A DNA stretch of 27,689 nt, taken from positions 1-27,689 of the forward strand of contig CAYUJW010000010.1 in NCBI GenBank assembly GCA_964445135.1, given 5' to 3'. The notes beneath the pieces were generated by a model that worked only from the letters and a program-made list of their open reading frames with translations, did not search any database and had not been told where the DNA came from. Source of the stretch: JACOTV01 sp964445135 (GTDB lineage: Bacteria; Patescibacteriota; Microgenomatia; UBA1406; GWC2-37-13). Shown piece after piece: positions 22,046 through 27,689 of the stretch; positions within the stretch are counted from its first letter, which is position 1, and the number at the start of each line of letters is the position of its first letter. Made by a program: the position numbers and the translations under genes.

Positions 22046-23779
22046 GTTCGTCGACTCGTTGTGTAACAGTTTCTGTAGCTCGTCAATGGTCATGAGGCTG
22101 GCTTCTTTGTCGCCACGGCGTTTGTACTCCACTTTGTCTCCGGTTCGCTTGGATATCACGACTCGATGGGGAATGCCAATCAAATCAGCATCTGCAAATT
22201 TTTCCCCAGCCCGTTGCGTCTTGCGATCGTCAAAGAGCACTTCTATCCCTGCCTTCGTCAGTGCGTCATATGTCTCATTGGCTTTGGCACTCATTTCCTC
22301 TTCGTGTAAATCGAGCCCAACAAGGTGCGCTTGAAATGGCGCAATTTCCTCAGGCCAAATAATTCCTCGATCATCACTATGAACCTCAACAACAGAGGCT
22401 AGCGTTCGTCCAACGCCAATTCCATAACACCCCATGTAGTATGGTTTGCGCTCTCCATCTTCATCGGTAAAATTGGCGCCAGTCATGAGCTTTGTATAGT
22501 GATATCCAAGTTGAAAAATATTTCCCACTTCAATACCTCGCTTTTCAATAAGTCTCTGTGTGCCATCAGGTGACATATATCCGGCCTGAGCCAGCGCAAT
22601 ATCAGCTTCAATATCTGCGCTGTAATCACGATCGATATTCATGTTGAGTGTATCGCGGTGCTTGACGTTTGCTCCGCCATAGCTATTTACTACTGTGCGA
22701 AGTGATGGGTCTGCAACAATGACAAGCGTGGTGCCTTTTTCCATTCTCTCTTTGAGCCCAATTGGCGAAATAAATCCAGGCTCACTATGTATGACGTCTC
22801 GAATCTCTTCATCTGTTGCTGGGCGAAGAGTAGTTGCTCCCACTGCGTGTTGGAGTTTGGTTTCATTCACATCGTAGTCTCCCCGAATGACCGCGAGAAT
22901 ATATCGACTTTGATCATCGACAAACAGCACGTCTTTGACTTGTTGCCAGAGTGGCATATTGTGAAACTTCTCGCCGTCTTTCATGGTTGGGCCGCGTACG
23001 GCGTCAACTTCCTGAAGTGGTAAGAGTTCCTCATCCAGATTCTTATTGGCAGGAATGAATTTGGCAACATCAACGTGCGCTGCATATGATCCGTCTTCAG
23101 TCATGAGAAATTTACTCTCACCGATTGGGCTTTCGACCACATATTCATGACAATACTCGCCGCCAATATATCCGTTATCAGACTCAACTTTATATGTCTG
23201 AAGCCCGACGCGCTCAAAAATTCGTGTATATACGCGAGCCATCTCTTCATATGTTTTCTTAAATTCCTCTTCATTTTGGTCAAAGCTGTATCCATCTTTC
23301 ATGATAAACTCACGAACTCGAAGGAGTCCACCGCGCGCACGCATTTCGTCACGAAACTTCGGTGAAAATTGGTAGATGTGAAAAGGTAGATCGCGGTAGC
23401 TAATATTAAATCGGCGCACCACATCAACAAACATTTCCTCAGCAGTGCCGCCCAGGGCAAAATCAGCTTCACGACGGTCGGTTACTTTCATGAGTTCAAA
23501 TCCAGCGGTGTTTGTGCGATTTGTTTCTTTCCACAGTTCAAGCGGATGCAAAATAGGACTGATCATCTCTTGTGCACCAACCTTATCCATCTCTTGCTTG
23601 ATGATGAGCATAATGCGTTGCTGCACTCTTTGGCCAAGCGGGAGTATAAAGTAACGCCCGGCCACCGACTCACGAATATAGCCGGCCTGTGTTAGCCATT
23701 TGTTTGAGACAATTTTCTCGTCTTCCTGAATTGTTTTAGTCGTTTTTCCAAAGAGCTTTGAATATCGCATATAACGCAT
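22043..23779 (-). CDS. proS: Prolyl-tRNA synthetase, bacterial type with insertion domain
   Basis: With the ATG at 23779 the protein has 578 residues (E. coli type about 572). The frame extends to 23821, but an AGGAG lies 8 bases before this ATG and the family start (MRYSKLFGKT) is just inside. Class II motifs are visible: YFILPLGQRVQQRI; motif 2 FRDEMRARGGLLRVREFIMKDGYSF (split here as FRDEMRARGG and LLRVREFIMKDGYSF); and motif 3 MGCYGIGVGRTLASVVE. The insertion (editing-like) domain lies between, and the anticodon-binding domain ends in TIDELQKLL. It charges tRNA-Pro, whose CGG isoacceptor gene is at 7073. Its leader has a strong folded structure. Confidence 0.97.
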   Translation of the reverse strand: MRYMRYSKLFGKTTKTIQEDEKIVSNKWLTQAGYIRESVAGRYFILPLGQRVQQRIMLIIKQEMDKVGAQEMISPILHPLELWKETNRTNTAGFELMKVTDRREADFALGGTAEEMFVDVVRRFNISYRDLPFHIYQFSPKFRDEMRARGGLLRVREFIMKDGYSFDQNEEEFKKTYEEMARVYTRIFERVGLQTYKVESDNGYIGGEYCHEYVVESPIGESKFLMTEDGSYAAHVDVAKFIPANKNLDEELLPLQEVDAVRGPTMKDGEKFHNMPLWQQVKDVLFVDDQSRYILAVIRGDYDVNETKLQHAVGATTLRPATDEEIRDVIHSEPGFISPIGLKERMEKGTTLVIVADPSLRTVVNSYGGANVKHRDTLNMNIDRDYSADIEADIALAQAGYMSPDGTQRLIEKRGIEVGNIFQLGYHYTKLMTGANFTDEDGERKPYYMGCYGIGVGRTLASVVEVHSDDRGIIWPEEIAPFQAHLVGLDLHEEEMSAKANETYDALTKAGIEVLFDDRKTQRAGEKFADADLIGIPHRVVISKRTGDKVEYKRRGDKEASLMTIDELQKLLHNESTN

Positions 23780-23787
23780 TATATCAT

Positions 23788-23792
23788 CTCCT
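23788..23792 (-). promoter_or_regulatory. Shine-Dalgarno deciding the proS start
   Basis: AGGAG on the minus strand lies 8 bases upstream of the ATG at 23779. This favours that start over the longer frame from 23821. Confidence 0.6.
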
Positions 23793-23861
23793 ACAGCGTT
23801 GCTTATGGCTGACGCATACATTAAATGAAGTGTTATCGTCTTTCCCCTTGCAACATCTGGC

Positions 23862-23920
23862 TATCCTGGCTATCCATGAAAATTTTGAGGCCAAACAACC
23901 TGCGAGGTTGGATAGGCAGG
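23862..23920 (-). other. Structured element in the proS upstream region
   Basis: On the minus strand CCTGCCTATCC (23920-23910) pairs with GGATAGCCAGG (10 of 11) and encloses a perfect hairpin AACCT-CGC-AGGTT (23909-23897). The right arm GGATAGCCA occurs twice in tandem, so two alternative pairings exist. It could be a REP-like element or an RNA leader that controls proS. No T-box specifier or antiterminator motif is seen. On the plus strand it is followed by ATTTTTTATT, but no plus-strand gene ends here. Confidence 0.5.
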
Positions 23921-23987
23921 GATTTTTTATTGGTATGTTTGCCTCGTAAACACACGCGTACGTCTGTGCATTATTTGTGCAATTAGG

Positions 23988-23993
23988 TATACT
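23988..23993 (+). promoter_or_regulatory. -10 box of the orphan gene at 24005
   Basis: TATACT ends 11 bases before the ATG at 24005. The expected leader is about 4 bases. No Shine-Dalgarno is seen. Confidence 0.45.
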
Positions 23994-24004
23994 GCTTGTG
24001 ATCA

Positions 24005-24502
24005 ATGACTATTGAACATGCAAAACGGCCCGAATTCTCACCCGCCTTACACCCCCTTCCTTCTATGACATATGATCAAATGCAAGCGGTGCAAAACGCG
24101 TGGCGGATGATTGGGCAATGCGAAGTTGCCTCAGGCCGTCAATGCAAGCCGCAGGAGTTGATCGAGGTGTTGATGAGATACGATGTGAATCCATCCCACC
24201 AACTCCTACAACCTCAGGCAACACTTGACATCGCAACCGATCGACACATCATACAGGCTACATTATTACCCCGCGATAAGTGGATCGAGCGAGCGATATA
24301 TCGCTTGCCAGACCCCCAAGAAGACAGGATGTCCTATGAGAAGGCAATTGCCGATGTGACAAATCACACATTTCTGTTGCACGCGCAAGTGGAGCCTGGA
24401 ATCGACATTGTTTTTGACGCTCGAACTATTGGGCTGATAAGCGAAACGCCGGGCCCCTCGCGAGTGCAGATTGTCGGCCCGGAATCTTGGACAATAGCCT
24501 GA
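24005..24502 (+). CDS. Orphan protein, paralog A of a tandem pair
   Basis: This 165-residue protein is not recognised. It is soluble, with no signal peptide. An N-terminal helical region (YDQMQAVQNAWRMIGQCEVA, then PQELIEVLMRYDVN, about 23-61) is followed by a strand-rich half ending FDARTIGLISETPGPSRVQIV. Both parts resemble the next gene (AWDDISLFEEV, VDGFLRDHEVD, VRDVGLLSDEPGRSTLRL), so the two are diverged tandem duplicates with the same layout. It has its own -10 box 11 bases from the ATG and ends at TGA. The pair forms a plus-strand island in a minus-strand block. Function unknown. Confidence 0.65.
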   Translation: MTIEHAKRPEFSPALHPLPSMTYDQMQAVQNAWRMIGQCEVASGRQCKPQELIEVLMRYDVNPSHQLLQPQATLDIATDRHIIQATLLPRDKWIERAIYRLPDPQEDRMSYEKAIADVTNHTFLLHAQVEPGIDIVFDARTIGLISETPGPSRVQIVGPESWTIA

Positions 24503-24544
24503 CAAATTTATATATCTACACAAGAACATCGTTATTGATGCGCT

Positions 24545-24550
24545 TATAAT
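24545..24550 (+). promoter_or_regulatory. -10 box of the orphan gene at 24562
   Basis: A perfect TATAAT ends 11 bases before the ATG at 24562, the same spacing as for its paralog at 24005 and for cysS. It implies a leader of about 4 bases. Confidence 0.5.
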
Positions 24551-24561
24551 CCGTAAAACAT

Positions 24562-25026
24562 ATGGCACTTCTTGAACATTCTCAACCAATGATAGATTTT
24601 GAAAATTCAGTCGGCACTGTTGAATCAATGCACCCTGTGCAGTTGCAGCGCTTGGTCCGTGCATGGGACGACATCTCACTCTTTGAAGAAGTGTATGAAC
24701 GAACAGCAACGGCTGATGAGGTGGATGGGTTTCTCAGAGATCATGAAGTAGACAATCTTCCGCCACTTGGATCAGGAGCGCGCATAGAATATACCCATCA
24801 GTCAGGATCGAAAGTACGTGGTCAGCTGTCTCAAGGTTCTGATTGGATCTGGTATAGCAAGAATGAGAGTGGCGAGCTTGATGAAGCGTGGCTTACTGTC
24901 GAAGTTCCCCTAACCCACACAATGTTTGAGCGCGCAAATGCGCCGACTTTGCAGATTCAACTCAATGTGCGCGATGTTGGCCTCTTGTCTGATGAACCAG
25001 GACGCAGTACATTGCGACTCATGTAG
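24562..25026 (+). CDS. Orphan protein, paralog B of a tandem pair
   Basis: This 154-residue soluble protein is not recognised. An N-terminal helical segment (HPVQLQRLVRAWDDISLFEEVYERTA split around residues 24-48, then ADEVDGFLRDHEVDNLPPLG) is followed by strands (ARIEYTHQSGSKV, LTVEVPLTHTMFE). It ends with the signature shared with paralog A, DVGLLSDEPGRSTLRLM. Conservation is strongest in this C-terminal G-L-(I/L)-S-(E/D)-x-PG-(P/R)-S motif. The separate promoter and retained frame suggest both copies are used. Its 3' end overlaps the convergent minus-strand orphan by 8 bases. Confidence 0.65.
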   Translation: MALLEHSQPMIDFENSVGTVESMHPVQLQRLVRAWDDISLFEEVYERTATADEVDGFLRDHEVDNLPPLGSGARIEYTHQSGSKVRGQLSQGSDWIWYSKNESGELDEAWLTVEVPLTHTMFERANAPTLQIQLNVRDVGLLSDEPGRSTLRLM

Positions 25027-25924
25027 CGCGTGGTGGAGGTGGCGCGAGTTTGAGACGAGACAGTGTTGCACGAATTGCATCATACATCTGGCGACTCTCT
25101 GACGCCTCAAGGATTACGAGTTTTCGACGACTGCTCGTTTGAGCATGATCTGCAAAACGCTCAAGCACTTCTGTTGCCGCATCACGCAAGGGTGGAATAA
25201 GCGAGCCCACTTTCTCCAACTCATCAAACGCGCGCATTTGCTGAAGATGTGATTGAAGTTGTCGCACATATTGTCCCGTGGCAGCTACCGCTTCGCGGGC
25301 AGTTGTTATGTCATTGTGTGGATGCATATGTTCAAGCGACGCAATACATGCTCCAATGGCATAGGAAGCCGCCGCAGGATGAGGGCGTTTTGCTGCTTGC
25401 ATATGTGCGATGCGTCTGGCCACGGGCATCTGAAAAAGACTGGTGTCGTTGGCTATCTCGGCCAGTCGAAGCGCGGTATTTGATAGGTGCGTTGTTGCGG
25501 CGCCTGGCTGCTCACTCATAGATGTTTGCAATTTATCGGTGGCAACGGTCTGTTGTAAGTGCATGTGAAGTGAGGTGGTTACAAAATTGTGAGCATTTGC
25601 AACAGCTTTGCTTTGAACAAAACTTTTCACTTCATGAAGCGGCATTGATGTTAAATCAGGATGTGTGGTGCACAGGTATGCGAAATAACTGACCATATCT
25701 GGGCTTTTGGAAGAAGTTGGGTTTTCATCTGCGTCATAAACTTGCGTAAATCTCTCCATCACATGTGTTGGATCAATCTGATCAATCGGAAGTTGAAGGA
25801 GTGCTTCATAGCGATATCTGGCAAGTGTTGAGCGGGTACGTTGGATGGCGCAAGAGTCCAGTAGCTGTGCGGATTGCGCATAGCGTTCTCCATCACTTTG
25901 AGGGTCACGTTCCAAGTGTGCCAT
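25019..25924 (-). CDS. Helical orphan protein, 301 residues
   Basis: Not recognised. It is predicted almost all helical and soluble, rich in A, H, Q and R. It has repeated amphipathic stretches (MPVARRIAHMQAAKRPHPAA near 169-188, then YVRQLQSHLQQMRAFDELEKV split near 220-240, then LRDAATEVLERFADHAQ) and ends in a proline-rich tail, LKLAPPPPRAT. No catalytic motif or cysteine pattern is visible. A TATTCT lies 10 bases before the ATG, so it may be leaderless like its neighbours. It converges with the orphan pair and overlaps the second of them by 8 bases, so the three genes may be a related set. The upstream kinase gene ends 18 bases before its ATG. Confidence 0.65.
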   Translation of the reverse strand: MAHLERDPQSDGERYAQSAQLLDSCAIQRTRSTLARYRYEALLQLPIDQIDPTHVMERFTQVYDADENPTSSKSPDMVSYFAYLCTTHPDLTSMPLHEVKSFVQSKAVANAHNFVTTSLHMHLQQTVATDKLQTSMSEQPGAATTHLSNTALRLAEIANDTSLFQMPVARRIAHMQAAKRPHPAAASYAIGACIASLEHMHPHNDITTAREAVAATGQYVRQLQSHLQQMRAFDELEKVGSLIPPLRDAATEVLERFADHAQTSSRRKLVILEASESRQMYDAIRATLSRLKLAPPPPRAT

Positions 25925-25942
25925 ATGTTCGTGAAGAATATG

Positions 25943-26500
25943 TTATTTTTTGTACTGCAAGTGATCAAGCACAATGCCGAGTGATTCCATTGGTCCGGTC
26001 TTGTAGGTGTCAATGACCAGATCAAAGTTTTTTGGATCCCAAAAATCATGATCTCCGTACAAACGCTTCCACGTGGGTATATTTTCTTCCTCACGTGACT
26101 TCATCCATTCTTTGGCTTGCTCAACGGTAATCCCCTCTCGGTTGACTACGCGATCAACGCGGACGCCATATTCTGAGCAAACAACAAGCACTTTCAGCAC
26201 GCCATCGATGCCTTGTGCGACAAATCCAGAAAGCCACGCCTCATAGATGATATGTTTTTTGGTGCTTAAAATCTTTTTGGTCATTGCTTCCATCTCGCGC
26301 TCATGCTCATCGGTGCGCGATGCTGCGCCAATTGCGTTTTCGTTTTGGTTGTGCAGGCGGTCAAACTCCCGCTGCATGGCGCCGGTATTAAAGTACTCCC
26401 ACTCAAGTGTGTCGCGGAGTGATTTGGCGAGTGTGGTGGTGCCAACTGCGATTTTTCCGCTGACTGTAATCGCGTGATATTTTTTGTGATCAAATGGCAT
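25943..26500 (-). CDS. Cytidylate-kinase-like nucleotide kinase with atypical P-loop
   Basis: This 185-residue P-loop kinase-like protein resembles the cytidylate kinase 2 / archaeal CMP kinase group. It opens HAITVSGKIAVGTTTLAKSL (about 9-28), then WEYFNTGAMQREF (the substrate 'YxxxGxxxRE' region), a central KHIIYEAWLSGFVAQ, and VLVVCSEYGVRVDRVVNREG with the R-V-x-R-(I/V) lid pattern. It ends FDLVIDTYKTGPMES, as in CMP kinases. The P-loop reads GKIAVGTT, so the usual lysine of GxxxxGK(S/T) is a threonine. Activity on CMP/dCMP is therefore plausible but unproven. It is directly downstream of rseP (17-base gap), likely one transcript. Confidence 0.75.
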   Translation of the reverse strand: MPFDHKKYHAITVSGKIAVGTTTLAKSLRDTLEWEYFNTGAMQREFDRLHNQNENAIGAASRTDEHEREMEAMTKKILSTKKHIIYEAWLSGFVAQGIDGVLKVLVVCSEYGVRVDRVVNREGITVEQAKEWMKSREEENIPTWKRLYGDHDFWDPKNFDLVIDTYKTGPMESLGIVLDHLQYKK

Positions 26501-26517
26501 AAGAAATCAAGAAAATA

Positions 26518-27618
26518 TTATTGAAAAAGTGAACGCATCAACGATTGAAAGCTTTGTAGCTGCAAGACGTCATGTACGGTAATGATTGCGGCTAGGCTCA
26601 GCAACATGATCATTCCGGCCATATTTACGTTCTGCTCAAACTTTTTGTTTACTTGTCTCTTGGTGACCCACTCATAGATAATAAACACCAACCGTCCCCC
26701 ATCAAGCGCGGGGAATGGCAAAATGTTGATTATTGCGAGGTTGAGTGACAAGAGTGCCATAAGCTCAAGTACCGCATTTTGTCCAAACTTAATGGCGGTC
26801 CCGGTGTATTGTGCGATTCCAACGGGTCCGGCCACATCAACATTTGCACCTTGCCCTTGAACCAACTTGACAACGGTTTTACCCAGCTCGCTGGCAATTG
26901 CGCCACTTATGGCAAATGAATGACCGAGTCCGTAAATTGGTGCTTCATACCATGGATATTTACGCTCGATAAATGATGTGACAGATATGCCCAGCGCGCC
27001 TTCGCCTTTTGGTGGATTGGCGCGTGGGGTGATAATGCGCTGCATCGGCTGGCCGGCGCGCTCAATAACAAAGACTACCGGGCGCCCAGCAAACTCGCGG
27101 CTGTACTTAATCAAATCTTCCGTTTTCTTCACTGAATGTGTCGTTTTGTCGTTGGTTATTTGGACGATGATATCGCCTGTTCGAAGACCGGCGGCTGCGG
27201 CCGGAGATTCTTTTGTTACACCATCAACGATCACATGATTGCTTGGTGTCGGTACGCCTTGGGTGAATAGATATGAAATAAGTACCCACGCCAACAGAAA
27301 ATTCATGACAACACCGGCCACGATCACGATAGCTTTTTGCCAAGGCTTTTTTGAAACGAAAGCGCGATCGCGAAGCTTCGGATCAACATGGGAGTCTTCT
27401 TCGTGATATTCTTCCCCATACACTTTGACAAAGCCTCCGATTGGAAGAAGATTCAAGCTATAGGTTGTTTCACCATACTTGATGCTCCACACACGCGGAG
27501 GAAATCCAAAGCCAAATTCTTCCACCATTATGCCCTGCTTTTTTGCAGCAATAAAATGGCCAAGCTCGTGGATTAACACAAGTATGGCGAGGATTACGAT
27601 AAAGACAAGAATATGCAT
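26518..27618 (-). CDS. rseP: RseP-type site-2 zinc metalloprotease (M50)
   Basis: This 366-residue membrane protease is of normal bacterial RseP/RasP size. TM1 carries the zinc motif HELGH (17-21) in VLIHELGHFIAAKKQG, followed by EFGFGFPPRVWSIKYGETTYSLNLLPIGGFVKV (family block, split at about 34-67). TM2 (VVMNFLLAWVLISYLF) is followed by one PDZ domain (about 120-200, with AAAAGLRTGDIIVQI). The second zinc-side motif is NILPFPALDGGRL, followed by a last TM. It cleaves membrane-spanning substrates such as anti-sigma factors within the membrane. It heads the leftward run that leads through the kinase toward proS, the common rseP-proS neighbourhood. The 5' flank has an 8-bp tandem repeat. Confidence 0.96.
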   Translation of the reverse strand: MHILVFIVILAILVLIHELGHFIAAKKQGIMVEEFGFGFPPRVWSIKYGETTYSLNLLPIGGFVKVYGEEYHEEDSHVDPKLRDRAFVSKKPWQKAIVIVAGVVMNFLLAWVLISYLFTQGVPTPSNHVIVDGVTKESPAAAAGLRTGDIIVQITNDKTTHSVKKTEDLIKYSREFAGRPVVFVIERAGQPMQRIITPRANPPKGEGALGISVTSFIERKYPWYEAPIYGLGHSFAISGAIASELGKTVVKLVQGQGANVDVAGPVGIAQYTGTAIKFGQNAVLELMALLSLNLAIINILPFPALDGGRLVFIIYEWVTKRQVNKKFEQNVNMAGMIMLLSLAAIITVHDVLQLQSFQSLMRSLFQ

Positions 27619-27627
27619 GGATTAATC

Positions 27628-27659
27628 TGAAAATGTGAAAATGTGAAAATGTGAAAATG
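27628..27659. repeat. Tandem repeat, TGAAAATG x4
   Basis: Four perfect 8-bp units lie 9 bases upstream of the rseP ATG (27618), in its leader or promoter region. The remaining 30 bases to the window edge show nothing else. Confidence 0.85.
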
Positions 27660-27689
27660 AATTCATAGCAATTCTGTTTGGTAGGTCAA

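Noticed and set aside
23911..23930. Plus-strand intrinsic terminator (hairpin followed by ATTTTTTATT)
   Set aside because: No plus-strand gene ends upstream of it; the nearest gene to the left is proS on the opposite strand. A leader structure or REP-like element is more fitting.
23780..24004. T-box riboswitch upstream of proS
   Set aside because: No conserved T-box antiterminator sequence or specifier loop with a proline codon could be identified. The region upstream of cysS is also too short for one.

Overview
The window looks like a piece of a streamlined bacterial chromosome. I favour a Candidate Phyla Radiation (Patescibacteria) member. This is an inference from compact genes, unusually short or stripped-down housekeeping proteins (82-residue YbaB, 326-residue DnaX without its zinc module, a YbeY-like protein without its zinc histidines), few biosynthetic genes and many small orphan genes. 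The standard genetic code is used: several genes with family-typical C-termini (for example the M3 peptidase) stop at TGA. No stretch longer than 300 bases lacks a feature.

Layout. 1-5970 (mostly minus): start of a GT39-like membrane glycosyltransferase cut by the window edge, ridA, two small plus-strand membrane proteins (the second a DUF1761 type), a protein with a possible dUTPase/dCTP-deaminase-like segment, threonine dehydratase ilvA, cysS and a YdeI-family protein. 5990-7660: an accessory patch with an S51 peptidase, a GIY-YIG gene broken by one TGA, a REP-like palindrome, tRNA-Pro(CGG), a second GIY-YIG gene, and a degenerate 5' half of tRNA-Pro carrying a 44-bp palindromic insertion. 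7670-10201: a large secreted protein with two apparent seven-bladed FG-GAP propellers and a C-terminal dockerin. 10216-13793: an orphan charged protein, a SufT/MIP18-like protein, RNase J and recR. 13790-27618 (almost all minus): a housekeeping block read right to left (rseP, a CMP-kinase-like protein, orphans, proS, two tandem DHH/MYG1-like proteins, rpsU, ybeY-like, dnaX, ybaB, prs, a lysA-like decarboxylase, an M3 peptidase). It is interrupted by two plus-strand tandem paralogous orphans at 24005-25026.

How things work together. IlvA produces reactive enamine/imine intermediates that RidA hydrolyses, and both are present on one strand. DnaX, YbaB and RecR form the usual replication/repair set, split here over two loci. 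Many genes have a TATAAT/TATACT box only 5-15 bases before the start codon and no visible Shine-Dalgarno, which suggests widespread leaderless or near-leaderless mRNAs. Clear Shine-Dalgarno sequences are seen at rpsU and proS.

The most distinctive structure is the tRNA-Pro/GIY-YIG patch. A GIY-YIG gene lies between an intact tRNA gene and a repeated tRNA 5' half, which looks like the footprint of a small tRNA-targeted mobile unit.
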